This document shows positions 41,010 to 49,416 of a stretch of DNA of 50,538 nt, in pieces. The stretch comes from Rhodanobacteraceae bacterium (GTDB lineage: Bacteria > Pseudomonadota > Gammaproteobacteria > Xanthomonadales > Rhodanobacteraceae). The notes beneath the pieces were generated by a model. The model was not told the DNA's origin. It saw only the letters and a list, made by a program, of their open reading frames with translations, and ran no database searches. Position 1 is the first letter of the stretch. Every line of letters begins with the position of its first letter. The position numbers and the translations under genes were made by a program. The DNA lies in contig JAICHS010000001.1 of the NCBI GenBank assembly GCA_025924775.1, positions 1 to 50,538 on the forward strand, read 5' to 3'.

Positions 41010-42004
41010 GCGTCGGCCTCGACCACGCGCGCGCCCGCGCCGAGTCCGCTCGGCAACACGTCCTCGACGCCCGCGACGCCGCGCAATGCCTCGACCACGC
41101 GCGCGGCGTGGTCCGGCAGGCACACCGCCTTCACCTGCGGCCCCGCGTCGATGGTGAAGAACACCCCCGTGCCGCCGCGCTGCAACTCGCGAATGCACTG
41201 GATGCACCCGACGGTCGCGGCGTTCCAGTAGATGAGGCCGGGTCGCGCGGACAGCATCACCGCGTGCATCGCAAGGCAACTGGCTTCGCCGGTGCGCGCA
41301 AGGCTCTCGAAATCGCGCGAGCGCACCGCGGCGCGGGCGGCGGCGAGGTCGGCAGGCACGGCCGCGATCCAGTCGCGGTAGTAAGGCGAGGTCTGCCGGG
41401 TACGGTCCATGCCGGCGCGCGAGCTGACGGTCTTCTTTTCGCGCGCGGTGATTGCGATCACGACTTCCAGTGGCCACGCCGCGGCTTCCAGCAGCGGCGT
41501 CGCGAAGGCGTCTTCGCCGTCGTCGCGCGTGCCCGCGGCCATTTCCACGAAGCCGCCGAAGATTGAACGCGCGGCCGAGCCGGAACCGCGTCGTGCGAGG
41601 ATCGACAATTCCCGTTGGTCCAGGTTCAACCCCAGGGCGTGGTCCACCGCGATCGCCAGCGCCGCGAAACCGGACGCCGACGATGCCAGTCCCGCGCCGG
41701 TGGGAAAGTCATTGCCGGATTCGATGTGCGCGCGCGTCGTGATGCCCGCGCGTGCGCGGAACAGGTCAAGAAACGCGCCGAGCTTGCGGCTTTGCGTGGC
41801 GTCGTGCCGGCCATTCAACGCGATGTCGTCAGCGGTGAGTGTGTCGTCAAAGCGCACGTGCGTGCGGGTGTGCAGCGCATCCAGCGTGATCGACAACGAA
41901 CCCGCCGCCGGCAGGTTCAAGGCATCGTCGCGCTTGCCCCAGTACTTGACCAGCGCGATGTTGGGTTGGGCTGTCGCAGTGGCGTGCCGGATTGGCGTAG
42001 TCAT
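41006..42004 (-). CDS. mvaD: Diphosphomevalonate decarboxylase
   Basis: 332-aa GHMP-fold decarboxylase making isopentenyl diphosphate from diphosphomevalonate with ATP. Signature motifs: ATAQPNIALVKYWGKRDDALNLPAAGSLSITLD, ESGNDFPTGAGLASSASGFAALA (ATP loop), ARRGSGSAARSIFGGFVEM, TVSSRAGMDRTRQTSPYY, and FFTIDAGPQVKAVCL with the catalytic Asp. ATG 42004 is chosen because it aligns with family N-termini. An in-frame ATG at 42037 has a somewhat better purine-rich RBS but adds 11 AT-rich, unconserved codons. First gene of the mevalonate operon; a palindromic repeat element lies just upstream. Confidence 0.94.
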   Translation of the reverse strand: MTTPIRHATATAQPNIALVKYWGKRDDALNLPAAGSLSITLDALHTRTHVRFDDTLTADDIALNGRHDATQSRKLGAFLDLFRARAGITTRAHIESGNDFPTGAGLASSASGFAALAIAVDHALGLNLDQRELSILARRGSGSAARSIFGGFVEMAAGTRDDGEDAFATPLLEAAAWPLEVVIAITAREKKTVSSRAGMDRTRQTSPYYRDWIAAVPADLAAARAAVRSRDFESLARTGEASCLAMHAVMLSARPGLIYWNAATVGCIQCIRELQRGGTGVFFTIDAGPQVKAVCLPDHAARVVEALRGVAGVEDVLPSGLGAGARVVEADA

Positions 42005-42046
42005 CCGTCGTAATTCGTCTTCAGTCACAGGGTACATTTTTCTCTT

Positions 42047-42158
42047 CGTTATTCCGGGGCTGCCCGCCTGCGGGCAGAACCCGGAATCCAGTTTCTCAAT
42101 GCGAAGAACCGATTCCGGGTTCCAGCGCCGATGGAGCGGCGATGGCCTCGGAATGACG
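42047..42158. repeat. MITE/REP-like palindromic element upstream of mvaD
   Basis: 112-bp segment with near-perfect inverted termini CGTTATTCCG (42047-42056) and CGGAATGACG (42149-42158). Inside is a strong hairpin: ATTCCGGG...CCCGGAAT enclosing CTGCCCGC-CT-GCGGGCAG, then a second ATTCCGGG copy. The CATTCCG/CGGAATGACG ends resemble dispersed intergenic palindromes of many proteobacteria. It separates hpnA from mvaD and may affect readthrough between them. Confidence 0.7.
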
Positions 42159-42186
42159 ATGGAAAATCATCGAATCTGGACCAAGA

Positions 42187-43179
42187 TCAGCGGAGGTATC
42201 CATTGTCCCGGAACCATTGTATTGCGTCGGCCAGTGCCTCCCGCGCCGGGCGCGCGTACCAGCCGAGTTCGGTTTCAGCCTGCCGGCTTGAAAAATACAT
42301 CCGGTGCCGCGACAGCTTCACGCCGGCGACGCTGATGGTCGGCGGATTGCCGCTTATGCGTGCCCACGCCTCGGCCACGTGGGCAATCGGCAACACCGCG
42401 GCATGCGGCAGCTTGAGCCAGGGCCCGTGGCGGTGGGTGAGTTCGGCAATCGTTTGCAGGATGGCGCGCAGGCTGAGGTTTTCGCCCCCCAGCACGTAAC
42501 GGCGGCCGCGCTGCCCGCGCTGGTATGCCAGCACGTGGCCTTCGGCGACGTCGTCCACGTGCACGATGCACAGGCCGGTGTCGACATAGGCCGGCATGCG
42601 CCCGCGCGCGGCGTCGAGGATGGTGCGCCCGGTCGGCGTGGGCTTGCGGTCGCGCGGGCCGACGGGCGCCGCCGGGTTCACGATCACGATGTCGCTGCCG
42701 GCACGCGCGCATCGGCGAACCAGCGCCTCGGACAGGAACTTGGAACGCTTGTAGGCGCCGACCATGTCGGCCAGGCGTGCCGGCGTGGCCTCGTCGGCGG
42801 GCGTGCCATCGTGGTTGAATCCCAGCGTCGCCACGCTGGACGTGTGCACGATGCGGGCCACGCTGGAGCGTCGTGCCGCCGCCAGGATGTTGTGGGTGCC
42901 GCGCACATTGGCGCGGTAAATCGCGTGCGGGTCGCGCGCCCACAGCCGGTAATCGGCGGCGACGTGGAACAGGCCGGTACAGCCTTGCAGCGCGCGCTCC
43001 AGCGAGGGCGGATCCAGCAGGTCGCCACGGGCGGTCTCGATGGCCAAGCCGTCGAGGCTGGTGGTATCGCTGCCGGCCCGCACCAATGCACGCACCGGAT
43101 AGCCGTGGCGCAACAGCGCGCGCACCACCGCCGAGCCCACGAATCCGTTGGCGCCACTGACCAGGATGCGCCCGCTCAT
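42187..43179 (-). CDS. hpnA: HpnA, hopanoid-associated sugar epimerase-like reductase
   Basis: 330-aa extended SDR/epimerase. Starts MSGRILVSGANGFVGSAVVRALLRHG with the NAD(P) loop GxxGFVG. Active-site Thr/Ser HTSSVATLGF and Y-x3-K as VGAYKRSKFLSE. Substrate-side motifs IVNPAAPVGPRDRKPTPTGR and RYVLGGENLSLRAIL are typical of HpnA proteins. Its precise reaction in hopanoid side-chain formation is not settled. Start overlaps the hpnG stop by ATGA. The longer frame to 43794 is hpnG and shc out of frame. Confidence 0.92.
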   Translation of the reverse strand: MSGRILVSGANGFVGSAVVRALLRHGYPVRALVRAGSDTTSLDGLAIETARGDLLDPPSLERALQGCTGLFHVAADYRLWARDPHAIYRANVRGTHNILAAARRSSVARIVHTSSVATLGFNHDGTPADEATPARLADMVGAYKRSKFLSEALVRRCARAGSDIVIVNPAAPVGPRDRKPTPTGRTILDAARGRMPAYVDTGLCIVHVDDVAEGHVLAYQRGQRGRRYVLGGENLSLRAILQTIAELTHRHGPWLKLPHAAVLPIAHVAEAWARISGNPPTISVAGVKLSRHRMYFSSRQAETELGWYARPAREALADAIQWFRDNGYLR

Positions 43180-43892
43180 GCGGCCAGCGACGCGGCGGTC
43201 GCCAGCGTGCGCCGGGCGTGCGCGAAATCCCGCGCCAGCGCGCGTGCCGCGCGCCAAGTCGTGGGGCCGCCCAGGGCGATCGCCGCGAGCATACGCAGCG
43301 AAAACCCGCCATCGGCGCCGTCCAGGGCGTGCACGATGCTCGCGGGCAGTTCGCGCGCCAGCGGGTCGCAAATCGCCTTGACGGCCACGAACGGCAGCTT
43401 GGCGCGCAGCGCGACTGCCGCGATCGGCGCGGCTTCCATGTCCACCGCGACGGCACCGCTGTGCGTGGCCAGTGCCTGTTTCTCGGCCGCTGAGGCCACC
43501 GGTTGCGGGGTCGACCACAGCGCGCCGCGGTGTACCCGCAGGCTGCCGGACAGCGCGGCGGCCAGCTGCTCGCTTGCCAGCGCGTCGGTGGCGAACCCGG
43601 GGTCGTCGTGTGCGTAGCGGATGTGGTCGGGAATCAGCACGTCGCCAGGCGCAAACCCGGCATCCAGCGCACCAGCCACGCCCCAGTTCGCCAACCGGGT
43701 GACGCCGCAGGTCAGCAGGCGTTCGGCGGCGCGCATCGCGTTGTGCGGGCCAATGCCCGACACCGCGATCCAGCCGCGGTGCCAGCGCTTGCACTCGCCG
43801 GGGTGCAGGCCGTACACACCGAGGCTGTGCGCTTCCGCCGGAAGCGCCACCACCAAGCCCGTGCCCTCAGTGAAACTGCCCGGTGTGGACAT
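43176..43892 (-). CDS. hpnG: HpnG, hopanoid-associated nucleoside phosphorylase
   Basis: 238-aa phosphorylase of the purine nucleoside/MTA phosphorylase fold. Removes adenine from adenosylhopane to give ribosylhopane (or its phosphate). Motifs: VALPAEAHSLG at the N-terminus, VSGIGPHNAMRAAERLLTCGVTRLANWGVAGALD (phosphate and base site), AVAVDMEAAPIAAVA with the ribose-binding Met-Glu, and FVAVKAICDPLARELP with the base-contacting Asp. Its first 26 bases overlap the end of shc and it ends inside hpnA, so shc-hpnG-hpnA is a tight unit. It acts directly after HpnH. Confidence 0.92.
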   Translation of the reverse strand: MSTPGSFTEGTGLVVALPAEAHSLGVYGLHPGECKRWHRGWIAVSGIGPHNAMRAAERLLTCGVTRLANWGVAGALDAGFAPGDVLIPDHIRYAHDDPGFATDALASEQLAAALSGSLRVHRGALWSTPQPVASAAEKQALATHSGAVAVDMEAAPIAAVALRAKLPFVAVKAICDPLARELPASIVHALDGADGGFSLRMLAAIALGGPTTWRAARALARDFAHARRTLATAASLAA

Positions 43893-45807
43893 TGTGGAAG
43901 CGCACCAGCGCCCAGTAGGGAAAGTAACGGTTGTAGCCGTGGTATTTCAGGTAGAACACGCGCGGAAAACCCGGCGCGTTGAAACGCGAGTCGTGCCATT
44001 CGCCATCGACCTGCGTCTTCAGCAGGTATTCGATGCCACGCGCCACCGCGTGGCTGTCGGCCTCGCCGGCTTCCAGCAGCGCCAGCAGCGCCCACGCCGT
44101 CTGCGCCGGGCCACTGTGGGCGCCGCGTCCGCGCAGGTTTGGATCAAGGTAGCTGTCGTTGCCTTCGCCCCAGCCGCCGTCGGCCTGCTGCACCGATTCC
44201 AGCCAGGCCACCGCGCGGCGGACCGCGGGGGCATCGACGGCCATGCCGGCCCCGCGCAGCGCGACCAGTACCGACCACGTGCCGTACAGGTAATTGGTGC
44301 CCCAGCGGCCAAACCACGCGCCTTCGCCGGTTTGATCATCCAGCAGGAACTGCAGCACGCGCTGGCGCGCCTTGCGGTCCTGCGCGCGGTCGAGCATCGA
44401 CAACAGTGTCAACACGCGCCCGCTGACGTCGCTGGTGGGCGGATCCAGCAACGCGCCGTGGTCGGCGAACGGAATCTGGTTGAGCCACTGGTGGTTGTTG
44501 TCGGCGTCGAAGGCCGCGAAACCGCCGTTCTTCGATTGCATCCCGCACAACCAGTCGGCGGCGCGCGTGATGGCCTCGGCATGCTGCGCACGCTCGGGGG
44601 ATTGCTGCAGCGCGCGGGCGACCACCGCGGTGTCGTCGAGGTCGGGATACGCATCATTCCTGAACTGGAACGCCCAACCGCCACCGGCAAGCTGCGGGCG
44701 ATAGGCGCGCCAGTCACCCGGTTCATCGCGCAGCTGGCGTGCCACCAGCCACGCCAGCGCGCGGCGGGTGGCGCCCGCGGGCGCGGCGGGGTCCTCCTGC
44801 AGCGCGAGGCAGGCCAGGCCGGTATCCCACACCGGGGATACGCAGGGCTGGCACCATGCCGCGTGGTCGTGCACCACCAGCAGGTCGTCGATGGCCTTGC
44901 GGGTTTCGCGGCGTGCCGGGTGGTCGGCCGGCAGCCCCAGCAGTGCCAGGGCCTCGTAGGCGTTGACCATCGCGGGAAAGATCGCGCCCAGGCCGCCATC
45001 GCCGTTGCGGCGCGCGAGGATCCACGCCTTGGCGCGCTGCAGCGCATACGCACGCACGCGGCGCGGGATCAGGCCATCCAGGCGCCGCATGCCTGCCTCG
45101 CACAGGCACAGCGCGCGGTTCAGCAGCGAGCGCGGGCGGAAGTAATGTCGTTCCTGCCGCGGCGGCGTGGTGAACAGTTCCGCGACGTGCAGGCCGAGCG
45201 GGTTGGCGGCGCGCGGTTTCAGTGTCGTCAGCACCGACAACGGCACCATCACCGTGCGCGACCAGTACGACACCTTGCTGAGGTTGAAGGGGAACCAGCG
45301 CGGCAGCAGCACGATCTCGACCGGCAGGAACGGCACGCCGCGCCACGGCACGTCACCGAACAGGGCCAGCGTGATGCGGGTGAACACGTTGCTGCGCGCC
45401 GCGCCACCGCGCGCAAGGATGGCCGCACGGGCATGCAGCATGTGCGGCGCGTCGGCACGGTCGCCGGCCAGTTTCAGCGCGAAATAGCACTTCACGCTGC
45501 AACTGATGTCCAGCGCGCCGCCCGGGTACAGCGGCCAGCCGCCGTTGCGGCACTGGCGTTCGCGCAGGTACTCGGCGAGGCGCGATTCCAGCAGGCGGTC
45601 GGATTCACCGAGGTAGTGCAGCATCAGGATGTATTCGGCCGGGATCGTGCAGTCGGCTTCCAGTGGATACTGCCAATAGCCGTCCGCGTGCTGGTGTGCA
45701 AGGATGCGCGCGCGCGCCGCGGCGATGGCCGCGCCCAGGCGGTCGGTCGCGGCGGTCTGGCCCGGAACCGTGGTGCCTGTTTGCGGCATGCTGGAGTCGG
45801 GGGGCAT
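43867..45807 (-). CDS. shc: Squalene-hopene cyclase
   Basis: Monotopic membrane cyclase folding squalene into hopene/hopanol. 646 aa from ATG 45807; ATG 45843 (longer) and 45789 (shorter) are alternatives, the N-terminus being unconserved. The protonating motif is D389-L-D391-D392 in YPDLDDTAVV (the usual DVDD/DxDD). Multiple QW repeats are visible: QCRNGGWPLY, GGGWAFQFRN, QSKNGGFAAFDADNN, QQADGGWGEGNDSY, and the C-terminal FYLKYHGYNRYFPYWAL. It starts 4 bp after the squalene synthase stop and overlaps hpnG, so squalene is made and cyclised from one message. Confidence 0.95.
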   Translation of the reverse strand: MPPDSSMPQTGTTVPGQTAATDRLGAAIAAARARILAHQHADGYWQYPLEADCTIPAEYILMLHYLGESDRLLESRLAEYLRERQCRNGGWPLYPGGALDISCSVKCYFALKLAGDRADAPHMLHARAAILARGGAARSNVFTRITLALFGDVPWRGVPFLPVEIVLLPRWFPFNLSKVSYWSRTVMVPLSVLTTLKPRAANPLGLHVAELFTTPPRQERHYFRPRSLLNRALCLCEAGMRRLDGLIPRRVRAYALQRAKAWILARRNGDGGLGAIFPAMVNAYEALALLGLPADHPARRETRKAIDDLLVVHDHAAWCQPCVSPVWDTGLACLALQEDPAAPAGATRRALAWLVARQLRDEPGDWRAYRPQLAGGGWAFQFRNDAYPDLDDTAVVARALQQSPERAQHAEAITRAADWLCGMQSKNGGFAAFDADNNHQWLNQIPFADHGALLDPPTSDVSGRVLTLLSMLDRAQDRKARQRVLQFLLDDQTGEGAWFGRWGTNYLYGTWSVLVALRGAGMAVDAPAVRRAVAWLESVQQADGGWGEGNDSYLDPNLRGRGAHSGPAQTAWALLALLEAGEADSHAVARGIEYLLKTQVDGEWHDSRFNAPGFPRVFYLKYHGYNRYFPYWALVRFHNVHTGQFH

Positions 45808-45811
45808 GGCC

Positions 45812-46942
45812 TTACTTGAAGGCTTGGGCCGGTCCGCAGGCATCGCTGCGCGGCCAGGTGGAATGCGGGTCGGGCAGCAGCCCGCCCCAGTCGGAAGCCA
45901 GCGCCTGCAGCGGCAGGTCCTCCGCCATCCGACCGAACCAGCCGCGCAGCACCCGGCTGTAGCCGGCGAACAGCCGCGTGACGATGACGATCTTTTTCAC
46001 CACCTGCCGCGACACCTTCACCTGTGCGCCGGCGGTGAAGTCGGGCTTGGCCAGGATCGACGCCAGGGTCCGCATGGCCAGGCCCAGCGCGATCAGGCAG
46101 AAGCGGCGGATGCCGACTTCCCGTTCCGGAATCAGCAGGGTGTAGTCGAGCGCGTTGCGCAGGTGGCTGTGGGCGATACCGATCAGCTGCGCATAGGTGC
46201 GGCCAAATGCCGCCGGTTGCTGGCCGCGATGCACTTCTTCCAGTCGCACGCCGGCGCGCGCGAACAGGTCGTGCGGCAGCCAGCACACGCCGCGGTCGTG
46301 GTCCTCCCAGAAGTCCTTCAGGATGTTGGTCATCTGCAGGCCCTGTCCAAACGACACGTCGAGCGCGGCCATCGCGTCGCGGCGTTCAGCGATGCGGGGC
46401 GAGTAGTCGCAGAACAGGTCGGTGAGGGTCTGGCCGACGATGCCCGCGACGTAGTAGCAGTAGCGGTCCATCTCGCGCATGTTGGGGAGCCCGGCGACGC
46501 TGGCGCGGCGCTCGAAGCTGGGCATGCCGGTGCACATGACCTGCACGCAGCGCGCCAAAGCCTGGCGCTGCGCCAGGTTGAAGCCGTCGGTCACCTCGAT
46601 GATGGCCGGCGTGTGCGCCACCAGGTCAAGCTCCGCCGCCAGCGTGTTGCCGCGTAGCAGCGGTGCCAGGTCGCGGGCGAATGAAGCGGGATCTTCGGTT
46701 GCGGCGACCACCCGCGTGAAGCGGTCGTGGAACTCCTGCTTTACGTCGCTGGCCAAGGTCGCTTCGTCCTCGATGGTGTCCGCGATCCGGCACAACAGGT
46801 AGGCGTTGGCGATCACCCGGCGCAGGCGCGCGTCCAGTTGCGGAATCGTCAGCGCGAACGTGCGCGATACCGCGGGCAGGATGCGCGTTTGATAGGCTTC
46901 GGCGTCTCGTCGCGAAACGCTGGCGGAAGCTGTGGCGATCAT
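45812..46942 (-). CDS. Squalene synthase (single-enzyme, farnesyl-diphosphate farnesyltransferase type)
   Basis: 376-aa trans-isoprenyl diphosphate synthase family protein condensing two farnesyl diphosphates. First Asp-rich motif D55-T-I-E-D-E60 in YLLCRIADTIEDE; RYCYYVAGIVGQTLTDLF, a motif typical of true squalene synthases; second Asp-rich motif QMTNILKDFWEDHDRGVCWLP. Only one such gene is present, whereas most hopanoid bacteria use the hpnC-hpnD-hpnE trio, none of which is here. I therefore favour a one-step squalene synthase over presqualene-diphosphate synthase HpnD. GGAGA before ATG 46942 supports the start. Divergent from ispA. Confidence 0.85.
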   Translation of the reverse strand: MIATASASVSRRDAEAYQTRILPAVSRTFALTIPQLDARLRRVIANAYLLCRIADTIEDEATLASDVKQEFHDRFTRVVAATEDPASFARDLAPLLRGNTLAAELDLVAHTPAIIEVTDGFNLAQRQALARCVQVMCTGMPSFERRASVAGLPNMREMDRYCYYVAGIVGQTLTDLFCDYSPRIAERRDAMAALDVSFGQGLQMTNILKDFWEDHDRGVCWLPHDLFARAGVRLEEVHRGQQPAAFGRTYAQLIGIAHSHLRNALDYTLLIPEREVGIRRFCLIALGLAMRTLASILAKPDFTAGAQVKVSRQVVKKIVIVTRLFAGYSRVLRGWFGRMAEDLPLQALASDWGGLLPDPHSTWPRSDACGPAQAFK

Positions 46943-47032
46943 CCTGTGGGTCTCCTTCGGCGCGTCGCCGGCCGACGTTTTGATCCTACGCATTGTGCGT
47001 GAAGATGAGGTGGAAGTCGCGCGGAGGCTGCT

Positions 47033-47062
47033 TTGACAGGCATGCGGCGCCGTCGCTAGGCT
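47033..47062 (+). promoter_or_regulatory. Probable promoter of ispA
   Basis: Perfect TTGACA (47033-47038), 18-base spacer, TAGGCT (47057-47062), about 40 bases before ATG 47103. A minus-strand TAGGAT (46988-46983) could be the -10 for the divergent squalene synthase operon, but has no good -35. Confidence 0.5.
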
Positions 47063-47102
47063 CGCGGCGCGGCGGCGCGCGCCGCCTGACATGGGGAATG
47101 CG

Positions 47103-47987
47103 ATGGCCTTTGCCGAACGCGTGGCGGGCTACGTTGAGCGGGTCGAACACGCGCTGGATGCGCGCCTGCCCGCGGTGGATACGCCGCCGGCCTCGTTGCA
47201 CGCGGCGATGCGCTACGCGGCGCTGGGCGGCGGCAAGCGCATGCGCCCCCTGCTGTGCTACGCCAGCGGCGAGGTGCTGGGTGTGCCGGCCGGGCAACTC
47301 GACGATGCCGCCTGCGCAGTCGAATGCGTGCACGTGTTTTCGCTGATCCACGATGACCTCCCGGCGATGGACGACGACGACCTGCGGCGCGGCAAGCCGT
47401 CCACACACAAGGCTTTCGGCGTGGCTACCGCGATCCTTGCCGGCGATGCCTTGCATACGCGCGCGTTTGAAATCCTGGCGGGTGATGGTACCCGCGATAC
47501 CGCCGCGCGCCTGGGTATGGTTGCGGTGCTGGCGGCGGCGGCCGGTTCCCGGGGCATGACCGGCGGGCAGGCCGTGGACCTGGAATCCGAGGGCAGGCAG
47601 CTGACGGCCGCCGACCTCGAGGCGCTGGACCGCGACAAGACCGGCAAGCTGATCCGCGCGGCGGTGTTGATGCCGTGCTGCGCGCTGCCGGATTTGCCGC
47701 GCGCATCGCGTGACGCCCTGGACCATTTCGCCGAATGCATGGGCCTGGCGTTCCAGATCAAGGACGACGTGCTGGATGTGGAAGGCGAGCAGGCGCTCAC
47801 CGGCAAGACCCACGGCGCCGACGCTGCGCGCGGCAAGGCAACCTATCCGTCGCTGCTGGGCCTGGACCACGCCAAGCAGCGTGCCGATGCGCTGTACAAC
47901 GAAGCCCTAGCCGCGCTGGACTGCTTCGGCGATGCCGCCGAACCGCTACGCTGGCTGGCGCGCTATATCGTGCAGCGCGACCGCTGA
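47103..47987 (+). CDS. ispA: Farnesyl diphosphate synthase
   Basis: 294-aa short-chain trans-prenyl diphosphate synthase. FARM D84-D85-L-P-A-M-D90-D-D-D in SLIHDDLPAMDDDDLRRGKPSTHKAFG; SARM DDVLD in LAFQIKDDVLDVEG; GGGKRMRPLL and MTGGQAVDLESEG also match IspA. ATG 47103 has GGGGA five bases upstream; ATG 47091 is an alternative adding four residues. In most gammaproteobacteria ispA sits between xseB and dxs. Here it is placed divergently from squalene synthase, so FPP and squalene formation share a control region. Confidence 0.93.
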   Translation: MAFAERVAGYVERVEHALDARLPAVDTPPASLHAAMRYAALGGGKRMRPLLCYASGEVLGVPAGQLDDAACAVECVHVFSLIHDDLPAMDDDDLRRGKPSTHKAFGVATAILAGDALHTRAFEILAGDGTRDTAARLGMVAVLAAAAGSRGMTGGQAVDLESEGRQLTAADLEALDRDKTGKLIRAAVLMPCCALPDLPRASRDALDHFAECMGLAFQIKDDVLDVEGEQALTGKTHGADAARGKATYPSLLGLDHAKQRADALYNEALAALDCFGDAAEPLRWLARYIVQRDR

Positions 47988-48006
47988 CCGGCGTGCGCCG
48001 TGGGGT

Positions 48007-48480
48007 TCAGTGCGGCGCATTTGCGCAGACCCAGCCGTCCGGCATATGCGCGGCGGCCATCGCCGCCACCAGCGGCGCGTCGGGGTGCGCGGGCTCGTAG
48101 CGGTCGGCCGCGGCGTACACGATCTGCTCTTCCTTGGGGTTGTGCATCTTCAGCAGCATCAGCAGCTTGTCGGCATCCGCGCGCAGCGCGTCGCGCCCGG
48201 TGCCCGCCGCGCAGGCGGCTTCCAGGCCCGTGATCAGCGGCCACATCTGGCCATGCTCGCGCTGCATCACGAATACCGGCATCGCCAGGCCGGTCTTGGC
48301 CAGCGGTGGAAATAGCGCCGCCTCCTCGACGTACAGATGCTGGCGCAACAGCTGCAGCGCCGCCGCCAGCGCCGCCGCCAGTGCCGCCGGCGTGCCGCTG
48401 CCATCGACGATGCCAGCCACGCCCTGGTCGATCTGGTGGTGCTGGACGGCCAGCAGCTTGCTGGGAAGCGCCGTATCCAT
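48007..48480 (-). CDS. Hemerythrin-like domain protein
   Basis: 157-aa four-helix hemerythrin/HHE protein. Di-iron ligand pattern: VQHHQIDQGV (helix 1), LLRQHLYVEEAALFPPLAKTG (helix 2), FVMQREHGQMWPL (helix 3), LLMLLKMHNPKEEQIVYAAAD (helix 4). GGAGG seven bases before ATG 48480 fixes the start. Roles of such proteins include oxygen or NO/ROS sensing and iron repair. No fused signalling domain is seen. Convergent with ispA (19-bp gap). Confidence 0.88.
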   Translation of the reverse strand: MDTALPSKLLAVQHHQIDQGVAGIVDGSGTPAALAAALAAALQLLRQHLYVEEAALFPPLAKTGLAMPVFVMQREHGQMWPLITGLEAACAAGTGRDALRADADKLLMLLKMHNPKEEQIVYAAADRYEPAHPDAPLVAAMAAAHMPDGWVCANAPH

Positions 48481-48560
48481 GTTCCGCCCTCCGATCATGC
48501 AAAGCGCCGATTGTGCACTGCGCGCGGCCGCCGTCTCCAGACGCAGGTCAAGGCTGGCGC

Positions 48561-49280
48561 TCAGAAGCGGTCCACCGCCGGGCGCAGGTCCTGCTCCAGC
48601 GTCCACGCCGTGCGCGGCTGCGTGTGCAGCTGCCAGTAGGTATCGGCGATCGCGGCGGGGTCAAGGAAACTGTCGGCTGCGCGGCCCGGATCGCGCTGGC
48701 GGGCCCTGGCCGAATCGATCTGGCCGTCGATGACGACGTGGGCCACGTGGATGCCCTGGGGGCCCAGCTCGCGTGCGAGGCTTTGCGCCAGCGCGCGCAA
48801 CCCGAACTTGCCGACCGCAAGGCCGGCGAACCGCGCGCCGCCGCGCAGGGCGGCCGTGGCCCCCGTGAACAGCAGCGTGCCGCGGCCGCGGTGCAGCATC
48901 GCGGGCACCACCGCCCGCGCCGACAGGAACCCACCGAGGCAGTTGACCCGCCACGCGGTTTCGAAATCTTCCACTCCGAGTTCCAGCAGGCCGCCGACCG
49001 CGAACATGCCGGCGTTGTAGATCAGCACGTCCGGGTCGCCCAGGCTCGCGCGTACCTGATCGAAGGCCGCCGCCACCGCTTCCGCGTTGCCGGCGTCGCA
49101 GGCAAAACCGTGCGCGCTGCCGCCATCGGCACGGATGCGTGCGACGACCGCGTCGCGGTGTTCGGCCGTGCGCGCCAGCAACGCGATGGTGTGGCCCGCG
49201 CGTGCAAAGCGCGTGGCCAGCGCCGCGCCCAGTCCCGGCCCGACGCCGACGATCGCGGTGCAAGGGTGTGTTTCCGCCAT
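48561..49280 (-). CDS. Short-chain dehydrogenase/reductase with atypical cofactor loop
   Basis: 239-aa SDR from ATG 49280 with AGGAGG six bases upstream. The cofactor loop reads VGVGPGLGAALA rather than TGxxxGIG. The N-A-G motif is present (DVLIYNAGMF). Catalytic Ser is replaced in TGATAALRG (Thr/Ala context), and the Y-x3-K position reads FAGLAVGKFGLRALA, with Lys but no Tyr. This matches a divergent SDR subfamily (glucose/ribitol-dehydrogenase-like, sometimes called Rossmann-fold SDRs of unknown function). It may be a non-classical or inactive dehydrogenase. Divergent from yceI. Confidence 0.85.
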   Translation of the reverse strand: MAETHPCTAIVGVGPGLGAALATRFARAGHTIALLARTAEHRDAVVARIRADGGSAHGFACDAGNAEAVAAAFDQVRASLGDPDVLIYNAGMFAVGGLLELGVEDFETAWRVNCLGGFLSARAVVPAMLHRGRGTLLFTGATAALRGGARFAGLAVGKFGLRALAQSLARELGPQGIHVAHVVIDGQIDSARARQRDPGRAADSFLDPAAIADTYWQLHTQPRTAWTLEQDLRPAVDRF

Positions 49281-49416
49281 GTGGAACCTCCTGTCGTGCA
49301 ATCACACCCGCCCACGCTATCAAGCCCAACGTTGCGCGCGCGTGCATGCGAACCCATATAGCAACAACGTGCCGCGCCTCTGCAAATACGCCGCCCAGCC
49401 ATTCGAGGAGAATTTG

